The notes under the pieces are model-generated. The model searched no databases. It saw only the letters and a list, made by a program, of their open reading frames with translations, and had not been told where the DNA came from. From contig CALNHX010001929.1 of the NCBI GenBank assembly GCA_940337035.1, positions 1 through 64,000 on the forward strand: 64,000 nucleotides of DNA, read 5' to 3'. The DNA is from Agriotes lineatus. Its lineage: Eukaryota > Arthropoda > Insecta > Coleoptera > Elateridae. Position 1 is the first letter of the stretch, and the number at the start of each line of letters is the position of its first letter. Made by a program: the position numbers and the translations under genes. This document shows positions 1-9,605 of the stretch, in pieces.

Positions 1-64
1 TGAATAATATTATTAGCCGATATGCCCCATACTTAAGCTAAACTAACTAAAAAAAAAAACTATA

Positions 65-2821
65 TTACCTATCTAAGTATAAATCAAGACTATTCTTAAA
101 CATATTTACATTAGTAGAGTTAACAACTGTTTTTGGTAAATTATTCCAAAAATTACACACACGTAAACTAAAAAAATACTGTCGTGGTAGTTTTCTAAAT
201 TGTACTTTGTACAATTTAAAAGAATGGCCACGTCTACTAGAATCGGGGTTGAGTATAAAAAGTTCTTTCACATTATTACAAGAGTAGAAACCATTAAGTA
301 TCTTAAAAGTTTCAATTAAGTCTCCGCGCAGTCGCCTATCAGTTAAGGAGGTTAGACCTAAACATTGCAATCTCTCGGGATAAGTTAAATGTTTGACGGA
401 CGCAGGCAGCTTACTAAATCGGCGCTGGACGTTTTCTAAGAGACTAGTGTCTTTAATAAAGTACGGAGACCATACCACCACAGCAAACTCTAATATAGGT
501 CTGACGTAACTTTTGAATATTTTAACAGCAAGTAAAGGCGTTATACTGACGAAGGCTTTGCGAATTAAAAATATTATAATATTGGCTCTTTTTGTTATTT
601 TAATAATATGCGAGTCCCACTTTAAATCACTAGTGATAGTAACTCCGAGGTCTACTTGAGATAGAACCGGCTGTAGTGGTGTACCGTGAATGTAATATGT
701 ATTTGTTGGTCCAATATGCAGCACGACGCACTTGGTAACGTTTAAAGATAGCAACCACTTATCGCACCAGGCACTGATAGTATGCAGATCACTTTGTATG
801 ATAGCGCTGTTGATGATGGGATTATGATAAATTTTAGTGTCATCAGCATAGCAACTTCCAGAGGATACAATGCTTTCGAGAAGGTCATTTATGAACACCA
901 GGAAGAGCACTGGGCCGAGGACAGAACCTTGCGGTACTCCGCTTAACACTGGATATTCTTCTGATAAGGAATCACCTACTCGCACGCGAAACTTTCGACC
1001 ACTCAAGAAAGATGTAATCCCAGATAATAAATTACCTCTTATACCGTGATACTCCAACTTATAGACGAGTCTTTCCAGTGGAACACGATCGAAAGCTTTC
1101 TCGAAATCCAGATATACGACATCAACTGGTTCGCCATTGTCAATGCTTCTTGTCCAGTCGTTGACGCACATTAACAAATTAGTCACAACTGAACGGCCAG
1201 GTATGAATCCATGTTGCTTCTGAGAGATTCTAGAATTTTCCATTAGAAATATGATCAATTGATCAACAATGATTCTTTCTATAATCTTGCAGACTACAGA
1301 GGTCAAACTGATAGGTCGATAATTTCCTGCAGTTAATTTGTCACCTTTCTTATAAACTGGAATAACTGTAGCACATTCCCATTGCGATGGTAGTTCCGAA
1401 CTATCCATTGATGCTTGCATGATATTACACAAAGGAGTAGCTAAGGATGACGCTGCATTTTTTAAGAAGTGGGGATGAAGATCATTGAGTCCAGGAGAAG
1501 AATACGAATCTAAATTTTGTAAATATTTCTCGACAAGCGCTGGAGTAAACTGTACATTGCAAAGCGAATTTGGATTCTTCTTGTTATCTGGCAGCACGGG
1601 AATATTTTCAGCTGGTTCTCTAATGTATGCCATGTAAAATTTATCTGCAAACGTGGTTGCAACTTCAAAGGGATTCTTGCAAACAATGCCATCCAGGTTT
1701 CGGAGTATTGGAGTGGACGGTTTACTGCTTAACTTGGAAGTAATGTAAGCATAAAAACGTTTGTTACCGTCTTCGACAACATTGGCTTCATACTGCATTC
1801 GTGAGCGACGTAGAGAGTAGTTGGTTAGGCGGTTTGTCATGGATCGATATGCAGTGTAATTTTCTATTGTCTGCGATTTGACGTATTTATCCCACGCCTG
1901 TCTCTTTTGTTTAATAGCGAAGATCAGCTGAGAAGTTACCCAGGGTTTATGTTTTGTGTTATTCTTACGTTTTAGGGGTACATGTTGTTCTATAACATTA
2001 TTAATTATGGACATTGTATTAGTCCAGAGCTGCGTAGTTCCGCAGTCTACATTAGTGTCAAAACGAGCACAGTTAATAGCATTATTAACTTCGGAATAAT
2101 CCGTCTTCCAGTAATTCCTAATGTAACGTAATTTATATGTGTCTTGTTTAACAATAAATTGTGAGTATGCAGTTATCACGACATGATCACTCTTTCCGAT
2201 GGGATTGCCATAAGTTAAATCAGTGATCAAATGTTCAGTGTTTGTGAAGATAAGGTCTAACGTGGAAGGGCGGTTGCCTTCACGGAAACGAGTAGGCTGG
2301 TTGACATGTTGATGTAGATTGGAATTCAAGTACATATCGATGAACAATGAAGATAAATTTTGACCAGTGTAATATTGGTTAACAGGCCATATGATATCGG
2401 GATAATTAAAGTCCCCAAACAGAAGTAGATTGTTGTGAGAGCTAGCAGCCTGGATGGAGCGCAACATGACTAAATCATTTTCTAACGAATTTTCGGGTGG
2501 TCTATAAATTACGCCTATAAGTAACTTTTGAGTATATATTTCAATATTTAACCATAAGGATTCGTAATCTGCTGTAGAGTAATCATTATTGTTTACAATA
2601 ACTGCTTTACACGAATCTCTAATGTAAATTGCCACACTGCCGCCTCGACGATTGATTCTGTCAGATCGGTATATTGTGTAGTTTGGTAGAGCAACCAATG
2701 CATTTGGTATACCAGTATGTAGCCAAGTTTCACAAATTAATATAAAAGAGGGTTTTGCTTCACTTACCAAAGCTTCAAGTTCGGTGTACTTTGCAACTAA
2801 GGAATTTATATTTGTATACAT
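65..2821 (-). CDS. CR1-type LINE ORF2 protein (endonuclease-reverse transcriptase)
   Basis: This 918-residue ORF encodes the enzyme that nicks target DNA and copies the element RNA at the nick. The N-terminal third is an APE-type endonuclease: the TNINSL start, ICETWLH near residue 30, GDFN near 134 and SDHVV near 209. The reverse transcriptase follows, with QHGFIPGRS, LDFEKAFDRVP, GVPQGSVLGPVLF and the catalytic YADD near residue 658, then a C-terminal region ending shortly after NFWNNLP. Length and order match CR1-clade ORF2. The ATG at 2821 starts exactly at the endonuclease core, but the same frame stays open upstream across the ORF1 stop, so translation might begin by coupling or frameshift from ORF1. 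No internal stop is present. The exact clade (CR1 or a close relative) is inferred from motif style only. Confidence 0.9.
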   Translation of the reverse strand: MYTNINSLVAKYTELEALVSEAKPSFILICETWLHTGIPNALVALPNYTIYRSDRINRRGGSVAIYIRDSCKAVIVNNNDYSTADYESLWLNIEIYTQKLLIGVIYRPPENSLENDLVMLRSIQAASSHNNLLLFGDFNYPDIIWPVNQYYTGQNLSSLFIDMYLNSNLHQHVNQPTRFREGNRPSTLDLIFTNTEHLITDLTYGNPIGKSDHVVITAYSQFIVKQDTYKLRYIRNYWKTDYSEVNNAINCARFDTNVDCGTTQLWTNTMSIINNVIEQHVPLKRKNNTKHKPWVTSQLIFAIKQKRQAWDKYVKSQTIENYTAYRSMTNRLTNYSLRRSRMQYEANVVEDGNKRFYAYITSKLSSKPSTPILRNLDGIVCKNPFEVATTFADKFYMAYIREPAENIPVLPDNKKNPNSLCNVQFTPALVEKYLQNLDSYSSPGLNDLHPHFLKNAASSLATPLCNIMQASMDSSELPSQWECATVIPVYKKGDKLTAGNYRPISLTSVVCKIIERIIVDQLIIFLMENSRISQKQHGFIPGRSVVTNLLMCVNDWTRSIDNGEPVDVVYLDFEKAFDRVPLERLVYKLEYHGIRGNLLSGITSFLSGRKFRVRVGDSLSEEYPVLSGVPQGSVLGPVLFLVFINDLLESIVSSGSCYADDTKIYHNPIINSAIIQSDLHTISAWCDKWLLSLNVTKCVVLHIGPTNTYYIHGTPLQPVLSQVDLGVTITSDLKWDSHIIKITKRANIIIFLIRKAFVSITPLLAVKIFKSYVRPILEFAVVVWSPYFIKDTSLLENVQRRFSKLPASVKHLTYPERLQCLGLTSLTDRRLRGDLIETFKILNGFYSCNNVKELFILNPDSSRRGHSFKLYKVQFRKLPRQYFFSLRVCNFWNNLPKTVVNSTNVNMFKNSLDLYLDR

Positions 2822-2844
2822 AAATGAAACAGTTTCGATGGAAT

Positions 2845-3582
2845 TTAGTTTTTTGCAGTATTGATTTTCTGCGTACCCTGGATATATTTTATTGTTAAGT
2901 TTTGTTCTCCCTTAGATAGCCGATCTTTTAGTTCGGAACGCAGTTTAACCATGTGATCACGTTGCATTGGCGTTTGGTCGGATCTAATTGCTACATTGCC
3001 GTTTTCAGATGCTAGTTTGTGTTTATTCCGTAACACGTCCATTGCATCAGCAGGAGACTTTAAAATTACTTTAATAGGGCGAACGTTACCAGATGAGGAC
3101 ACGCGGCCCAAACGAAAAATACGAATCCCTGTAGTAGGGATCTTAGAAATTTTTGTAATCTCCGAAGCAACTTTGTTTGCATCATCTATTACACGAGCAT
3201 CAGGTGTTGCAGCTGTACTTTCCGGAATATTGTAAATAATAACATTGCTAGCACGGCGCTGGCGTTCTTCAATTTCGCTGATAATAGCTTCCGGACTGGT
3301 TGGATTTGGGTTGTTATTCACAGCAGCTTGTTTCCAGTTGTCAATTTCCGCTTTTAGATCCAAAATAAGTTTCTTCAGTTCACTAACCTCTGTTTTTTCT
3401 CTTGCGCATTTATCGCAATGATAGGTCACACGCCTCTCCTTGGACTTCAGGCATTGCACTTCAGTGCGGGAAAGACCGGAACAGGTTATTGAATGAACTG
3501 GAAGTTTACACTTGTCACAGCTAATTTCTTTGTCGACATCAAGATCCAGACTGCAACTACTACACTTACTTATTAGTGGCAT
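2845..3582 (-). CDS. CR1-type LINE ORF1 protein (PHD-like finger, coiled coil, RRM-like)
   Basis: ORF1 proteins of this type bind element RNA in a ribonucleoprotein particle. From the ATG at 3582 (MPLISKCSSC) the protein has 245 residues: an N-terminal PHD-like zinc finger with cysteine pairs (CSSC, CDKC, CDKC) and a histidine in PVHSITC, a short Leu/Lys-rich coiled coil (VSELKKLILDLKAEI), then an RRM-like domain containing ASNVIIYNIPES and IFRLGRV. The ORF is open 24 codons further upstream to an ATG at 3654, but that extension reads an out-of-frame piece of the flanking RTE remnant, so 3582 is the better start. The stop at 2847-2845 lies 23 bases before the ORF2 ATG. Confidence 0.8.
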   Translation of the reverse strand: MPLISKCSSCSLDLDVDKEISCDKCKLPVHSITCSGLSRTEVQCLKSKERRVTYHCDKCAREKTEVSELKKLILDLKAEIDNWKQAAVNNNPNPTSPEAIISEIEERQRRASNVIIYNIPESTAATPDARVIDDANKVASEITKISKIPTTGIRIFRLGRVSSSGNVRPIKVILKSPADAMDVLRNKHKLASENGNVAIRSDQTPMQRDHMVKLRSELKDRLSKGEQNLTIKYIQGTQKINTAKN

Positions 3583-3612
3583 AATTATAAATCGATTTAT
3601 GTAAATTTTAAC

Positions 3613-3884
3613 ACAAATAAATTTTCTTCTATTTTTCTTCCGAACTCCTTCCATGCAGCGCGTTTTGCTTGTTTCACAGCTTATTTTGCTTCAATCCGTT
3701 TTTGTATACAGTTTCGTTTGTCTTCATCTGTATTTGTGGTTTTGAATCTAGTCCATGCAACTTTCTTCTCTTTAATCTCATTCTTCACTACTTCATTCCA
3801 CCATCTACTTCTCTTTTTTTTTTGGCATTGTAGTTTGTTAGTTTTGTTTCGTATGTTTCTTGAGCCGTTTTTTGTAGGGCTTAT
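3613..3884 (-). pseudogene. RTE-type LINE ORF2 fragment (between endonuclease and RT)
   Basis: Minus-strand translation gives a run typical of RTE/BovB-like ORF2 linkers: AQETYETKLTNYNAK, then, after a shift in a run of A, SRWWNEVVKNEIKEKK, AWTRFKTTNTDEDKRN, and AVKQAKRAAWKEFGRKIEE. One in-frame stop and one frameshift show it is dead. It ends abruptly at 3613 where the CR1 element starts, and at about 3884 it abuts the 5' part of an RTE element in the opposite orientation. Identification rests on recognised motif style. Confidence 0.65.
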
Positions 3885-4200
3885 TTAAATCTCGAGAGAC
3901 CTCACTCGTAGAGAACGTGTCCCCCGGGCGGCGTATGGAGGAAGTCCTGGAGAAAGTTTTGCCGTGAATATTCACAATAAGCGGCCGTTGACTAAAGGCC
4001 AGTTGTCCGGAGGTAACGGGGCTCTCGCGGCTGAGTTAATCAGCCTACACACTGTATATAGATTCAGAAAACAAACCAAAGCATGGGACATGGATGGATA
4101 TTCGATAGAACGAGGACGAACCGCGAGAAAAAGAATACGAATTGGAAGGTGGAATATCACTTCCCTCACAGGAAAGGAAGACGAAATAGTAGAGGAAATG

Positions 4201-4894
4201 GGTCCATACCACTTCGCCCACAGACCACTTCGCCCACTCGTCTTTTAGTACCATATCGCCCAACCTGAAGTCCACTTCGCCCAATTTTTGATATGTACCA
4301 CATCGCCCAACACGACCACTTCGCCCACATTTTCACGAAGGACACAACGCCCACAACAGGACCACAACGCCCAAAATCCGTTCGTTAGAACTCGGTTAAT
4401 GCACACATACGTGGCTGAACATTTCGCCTGCCGACCAGTTCGCCCACCCGTCTTTTTATACCATATTGCCCAACTTTTCACGAGAAACAGGACCACTTCG
4501 CCCTAACCTGACCTAACCTAACCTAGCTTAATTCGCACGAGTCTACTTTGGGCGTTGTGGCCACAGAACTTTGCCACTATTATTCAACACTGTGCGTGTG
4601 CATTAACCGAGTTCTAACGAACGGATTTTGGGCGTTTTGTTCCTGTTGTGGGCGTTGTGGGCCTATACATATAAACTTTGGGCGAAGTGGTCGATGTGGG
4701 CGTTGTGTCCCTCGCTAATATGTGGGCGAAGTGGTCCTGTTGGGCGTTGTGTCCCTCGTGAAAATGTGGGCGAAGTGGTCGTGTTGGGCGATGTGGTACA
4801 TATCAAAAATTGGGCGAAGTGGACTTCCGGTTGGGCGATATGGTACTAAAAGACGAGTGAGCGAAGTGGTCTGTGGGCGAAGTGTCCGGGTCCC
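4201..4894. mobile_element. Foldback/Mutator-like non-autonomous DNA transposon with 9-bp TSD
   Basis: Identical 9-bp copies of GAGGAAATG flank this 694-bp element at 4192-4200 and 4895-4903. The left half (4201 to about 4450) is an imperfect inverted copy of the right half (about 4590-4894). The arms are arrays of a 12-base motif, CCACTTCGCCCA and variants such as CCACAACGCCCA and CCATATCGCCCA, spaced irregularly; the right arm carries the complement. No coding capacity is present. Long inverted arms built of short repeats with a 9-bp TSD resemble Drosophila Foldback elements and MULE-type transposons; the superfamily is inferred. Confidence 0.8.
4502..4525 (-). repeat. Short TTAGG-type telomere-like repeat
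   Basis: About five CCTAA-like units (complement of the common insect telomere repeat TTAGG), one with a substitution, lie near the centre of the foldback element, at the end of the left arm. A run this short could arise by chance or slippage. Confidence 0.5.
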
Positions 4895-5165
4895 GAGGAA
4901 ATGAAGAAATATAAACTACAAATTTTAGGGATAGCAGAAGTTAAAAAGTCGGGAAAGGGTTTAGAGGAGTTGGACAAATGGTATACACTTGATACGATGG
5001 AACCCCTGTAGGCCATAGAGCAACAGTAGGTATAATACTCAGCAATGAGCTGGAAATAAAGGTAAACAACTGGGAAGCCATCACTGTTAACGTAGAGCTG
5101 TAAGAAAAAGTAGGAGTGATCCAAATATGTGCCCCAACTGAAAGTGCCAACAAACTATGTATAAA

Positions 5166-5759
5166 AGAAACCACGTTTTTGTAAAAAAAACAAAATTAAG
5201 AAGATAAGTATTTTTTTCAGCTGCAATTACTCACATACTTAAGACATGGACCTTAATTAGCTCCACATTTGCTCCTAACTCAATTAGAAAGTAAGTAGAG
5301 TTTATGTAGTAACGTTAGTCAAATGACACCTCTCTTGCTATTTTATTATTATTAAGAACAGTAAGCAGGCGGCAGAGCCGATATCGCTTACTTTCATGAA
5401 TACACTGTAATGCAGTTGTACACTTTACAAATAAAAATTTAACATTAGAGATTTATCACTAGTGCTAACTTAACCTAAATAAAAAAAAATTAAGATTGTT
5501 TCTACCATATCTTGCAAAAATAAAAATCGATTTTTAAATATTAACTGATATCCAAAAAAAGTAAATCGTTTCCTTACAAAAAGAAAGTTTAACATTCTGC
5601 ATTTTTCACTACTTCTAACTTAGCCTAAATGAAAATGAAATTAAGATATTGTATACTAAAAATTATTAATAAAACTATCCTATTTTGCAAAACAAGAAAT
5701 ATTCTCCCAAAAAGTTATCATATTTACAAAGAAAGATTTTATCGTATACATGTATCACT
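5166..5759. repeat. AT-rich spacer with diverged direct repeats
   Basis: No gene is seen. Within 5430-5800 two to three diverged copies of a roughly 150-base unit can be aligned by shared blocks such as TTAACATT, ACTTAACCTAAAT or ACTTAGCCTAAAT, and ATATCTTGCAAAA or CTATTTTGCAAAA. A stretch at 5345-5400 (GTAAGCAGGCGGCAG) resembles the CR1-type 3' UTR at 5810 (GTAAACAGGCGACAG), so part of this spacer may be another LINE tail. Confidence 0.4.
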
Positions 5760-7020
5760 ACTCAACTTTTATTATTATTTTTAATTAATTTATTTTATTT
5801 TAAGCTTAGTAAACAGGCGACAGACAATAAAAAACTATACAAAAATTATATACCTGATTATATAGAAAGATAAGTATCCAAGGCATTTTTAAACGCATTT
5901 TTGCTGTTAGTTTGTACTATATTATTGGGTAGCGAATTCCAAGAGTTTTGAACACGATTTTACAAAAAGTTTGTTCGTGGTAGTTTAAACAAATGTCCAC
6001 ATAAATGCACATTTTGACTGAAGGTGAAAATGTTCACATAACACGAATAGTAACCGGAAATCACTTTTTGTCTTCTATTAGGTCTCCGCGCTTCCTTCTC
6101 TGATGTAGAGTTGTTAGTCCTAATCTGATTAATCTATTTTCATAGGACAGGTGTTTAAGAGCTTGAGGAATTTTTGTGGCCCGTCTTTGAACTTTCTCTA
6201 TTAGTTCTATATTCTTAATGAAGTATGGTGACCAAACTGGATACGCATATTCTAATAGTGGTCGTATGTATATTTTATAAATCTTCAGCATTAGTTCCGG
6301 AGTTTCGTCCTTAAAAGCACACTTCACTCTGTACAACACCTTGTTGGCTTTCTTCATTATTGTGGTAACGTGTTGAGACCATTTTAAATCGGAGGTTATT
6401 AAGATACCTAGGTCTAATTGCCAGTCAACTTTTTCCAGTCTAACTCCATTTAATGTATATAGTTGAGTTTAGGATTGTTGTAGGTACCCAATATGTAATA
6501 CCGTACATTTGTCTGCGTTTAGTGACAGCAACCAGTTTGATGACCAACGTTCCAGTTTTTTTAGATCATGTTGTAATACATCGGCATGTGTTTTCGGGAA
6601 ATTAAAAAGCTTGGTATCGTCAGCAAAAAATGTTGGATTCGAACTTAAGGAACTTTCTAGGTCACTGATGTACAAAATAAAAAGCAAGGGTCCTAAAACG
6701 GATCCCTGAGGTACTCCACTTAATACTGGATAATTTGTCCTTCGATTCTAACTCTAAAGCACCTGTTTTTCAGGAAATCCTGCAACCAACGAAGTAAATT
6801 TCTTCTTATTCCAAAATGTTTCAATTTATATAACAATCTTTCAATAGGGACACGGTCAAAAGCTTTTTCGAAAGCAATATATACAATGCCAACAGCGTTT
6901 CCTTCATCAAAAGCTTTTGTCCAGATGTCAAGATTTACCAAAAGGTTCGTTGTACTGGAACGTCTAGGCGTAAATCCATGTTGACACTTTGGTATCACCT
7001 CATTTGCAACAAGGACCTGG
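5760..7020 (-). pseudogene. 5'-truncated CR1-type LINE copy, degenerate
   Basis: The minus strand encodes broken reverse transcriptase pieces in order: CQHGFTPRRSSTTNLL and FEKAFDRVPIERLLYK (6998-6720), a FADDTKLF catalytic box (6687-6469), and PLLEYAYPVWSPYFIK with HLSYENRLIRLGL (6357-6061), then C-terminal remnants and a 3' UTR to about 5760. Frameshifts and stops separate the pieces. The endonuclease and ORF1 are missing, as expected of a 5'-truncated insertion. It is related to, but clearly diverged from, the intact CR1-type element at the left end of the window. Confidence 0.8.
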
Positions 7021-7115
7021 CGCTGATTATTTCAACAAATATTTGGATTATCCATTTATCACTAAAATGCATTATTTTTGTATTTTTAAGCTAGTCAAAA
7101 CAATATGTACATATA

Positions 7116-8291
7116 CAGGGTGTTTCATTAATAATTGGAAATATTTTAACTGTAGAATCCTGGGCTCAAAATATTAATATTTAACCCAAATCACTTAGAT
7201 AAAATGTGGCTCGTTACTGAGATATAGGGTGTTCCATTTAAAAATTTAAAAATGATTTTTCCCCATTACTTTAAAACTATTTGACGCATCCGTATCATAT
7301 TTGGCAGGAAGTTTAAACACTGTAAACCATGCTAAATTGTGTTAAATAAACGTTTCTGACTACTACCAGAGGCGTACCACAGGGGCAAGTGAGTGGTTGA
7401 CCCTTCCCAAATTCTACGCCACTGGCGGAATTGCCATTTTAGCACAATTTTTCGACTCTCCAATACTTTCTATGTAAATAACATACTCTTTCTTCGTCAC
7501 GATAACGTCATTATTTTTCGAGATATTTAAATTTAAACAAAGCGGAACAGTTATTTTGATTTTAATGTGTATTAATTATGTTGGTGTTTTATGTCATAAG
7601 ATTGCATTTATTACGCAAATGAAACTTTAATCCGTATTAACAAAAAAATATAATGTTATTTATTGAAATTTATTGAAACGAATACATGGATACATTTTTT
7701 TTATGTTGAATGCATCTATGTATTAGTTTCAAGAAATTTCAATAAATAACATTATGTTTTTTTGTTAATACGGATTAAAGTTTCATTTGCGTAATAAATG
7801 CAATCTTATGACAAAAAACACCGACATAATTAATACACATTAAAATCAAAATAACTGTTCAGCTTTATGTTTAACTTTAAATATCTCGAAAAATAATGAC
7901 TTTATCGTGACGAAGGAAGAGTATGTTATTTACATAGAAAGTATTGGAGAATCGAAAAATTGTGTTAAAATGGCAATTCCGCCAGTGGCGTAGAATTTGG
8001 GAAGGGTCAACCACCCACTTGCCCCTGTGGTACGCCTCTGGTAGTAGCCAGAAACGTTTATTTAACATAATTTAGCATGGTTTACAGTGTCTAAACTTCC
8101 TGCCAAATATGATACGGATACGTCAAATAGTTTTAAAGTAATGGGGAAAAATCATTTTTAAATTTTTAAATAAAACACCCTATATCTCAGTAACAAGCCA
8201 CATTTTATCTAAGTGATTTGGGTTAAATATTAATATTTTAAGCCCAGAATTCTACAGTTAAAATATTTCCAATTATTAATGAAACACCCTG
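7116..8291. mobile_element. 1.18 kb palindromic TA-flanked DNA transposon (CAGGGTGTTTC ends)
   Basis: The left arm (7116 to about 7700) is a nearly perfect inverted copy of the right arm (about 7710-8291). Ends read CAGGGTGTTTCATTAA on both strands and the element is bordered by TA (7114-7115, 8292-8293), as in Tc1/mariner-type insertions. The arms meet around an AT-rich loop near 7690-7720. There is no transposase; ORFs inside are products of the palindrome. Superfamily is inferred from the TA border alone. Confidence 0.75.
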
Positions 8292-8293
8292 TA

Positions 8294-9062
8294 TATAGAA
8301 ATCAGATGTGTCTGTCAAATATAATACTTATGGCATGGCCTTGGTCGATTTTAAATTAAAGTTCTGGTTCAAATTATTCTTAAAATTAATATGAAAGGAA
8401 ACAGATTTTGTAATGAATAGTATCCAGTACATGTATGCTACACTTGAAAATGATTTCGACATTCATACTATTATAAATGGAAAATGAGTGTCATAAAAGG
8501 TTTAGCAAAAACAAATCAAAGACCAACTGCAGAACGTCCGTTTTTCGAGTATAGGCTTGGATATTTCTGTTAAATTACGGCAACGTTGCATATAACTTAG
8601 TACCAGTCAAAATTCTAAAACAAACATTTTTAGATATTTCTTTGATTTCAATTTACATATATTGCCTGATTTAACAGGTGTATGCGCCAGATGTATCCGC
8701 ATCGACCAGTTACAGCAGCCCCAGAACTGAAATCAATCCGAATAATTTCTTGCAATTTTATACATGCCTGACCAAAATATTAAAATATACTTTTGGAAAA
8801 AAGATATTTACAAGTGGTGTCATTAGTGTATTACTCGCTCCCTATGTTCTTATCAAGCTGGCACATTTACTCATAATGAGTATTTAATCGACAAAGGTAT
8901 TTCTAGAAGATGAATGACTAATGGAATTTGTAATTACTGCTGTAGTTCCTAAAAGTTTAGCTTCAGGCTTTACAATATGCAGACGAATTGTTACTATCAT
9001 CGTCCCAAAATCGTCCCGAAATCGTCACTAAATAAAAAATAGTATTCTGATGGTATAAAATT
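8294..9062. other. No gene recognised
   Basis: AT-rich DNA without a recognisable coding region or repeat. A 69-codon ORF at 8678-8887 has no supporting features. Short repeated phrases with CGTCCCRAAATCGTC near 9000 resemble a stretch near 11440-11510. Confidence 0.5.
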
Positions 9063-9461
9063 GTTTATCTACTCCAGTGGGATAAGTAACGCATTACGTC
9101 ACTCATTTGACACTATTTCAGTTACGTAATGAAGCTCATTACACCACTCAGTTATGTAATGGTTTCATTACGCAACTGAGTTGTGTAATGACTTCATTAC
9201 GTAACTGAAATAGTGTCAAATGAATGACATAATGACATTTGCCTACTAAAATAGTTTTGAAAATGACAGATCTGACATTTCTCTTAATGCACTTTTCTCA
9301 ATTTTAGGCAGTCGTAGATAAAATTTTGTACAATACATGTGTGATAATGCATCATTAATAAACTTGTGTGCTTACATAACTCGTGCTACGCACTCGTTTG
9401 TAACTTACACACACGTATATTAATGATACTGTTATCCCACTTGTATAGTAAATAACTATTA
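9063..9461. mobile_element. MITE family A, copy 1
   Basis: The element starts near TTTATCTACTCCAGTGGGATAA and ends near TTATCCCACTTGTATAGTAAATA, giving imperfect terminal inverted repeats around GTGGGATAA. The left 140 bases form an internal hairpin built on CATTACGTAACTGAAATAG. Further copies lie at 16684-17045 (complete) and 27413-27710 (left part missing). Confidence 0.75.
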
Positions 9462-9605
9462 TCCAATGTTGCTTTGCCATCTTTATTTAGCTGAATACCA
9501 TAAGGCCATAAAGTAGTTGTTTATTCAAACTTCAAAATAAAAAATGTATTTCTCTAGCGGTTTAAAAACTTTAATTAACTGTATTTTATTTATTATTAAT
9601 TTATA

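Larger units (their letters stand above)
1..3612 (-). mobile_element. CR1-type LINE, nearly full coding length
   Basis: The minus strand carries a two-ORF non-LTR retrotransposon: ORF1 (3582-2845), then ORF2 (2821-65), then a short 3' UTR running off the left edge of the window. Both ORFs are uninterrupted, which is unusual among the many LINE remnants here and suggests a young copy. The 5' boundary lies near 3612, where RTE-type LINE coding sequence begins on the same strand, so this copy appears to have inserted into, or beside, an RTE remnant. The 3' tail and any target-site duplication are outside the window or not resolvable. Confidence 0.85.
3885..5165 (+). pseudogene. RTE-type LINE 5' region and endonuclease fragment, split by an insertion
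   Basis: A moderately GC-rich 5' leader (3885-4136) precedes an endonuclease start (RIGRWNITSLTGKEDE, 4137-4200). The reading resumes at 4904 with KKYKLQILGIAEVKKSGKG and continues, with frameshifts and stops, through matches to typical RTE endonuclease text such as VNNWEAITVNVEL and IQICAPTES up to about 5165. The 4201-4894 foldback element sits inside it; with that element and one 9-bp duplicate set aside the frame continues directly. The right end loses similarity before the reverse transcriptase. Confidence 0.65.

Noticed and set aside
1510..1692. 60-codon minus-strand ORF in another frame
   Set aside because: Shadow inside CR1 ORF2.
2996..3235. 79-codon plus-strand ORF
   Set aside because: Antisense shadow of CR1 ORF1.
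4045..4904. Several overlapping ORFs of 60-94 codons in both strands, rich in Trp/Gly/Val or Thr/Ser/Pro
   Set aside because: They are translations of the foldback motif array.
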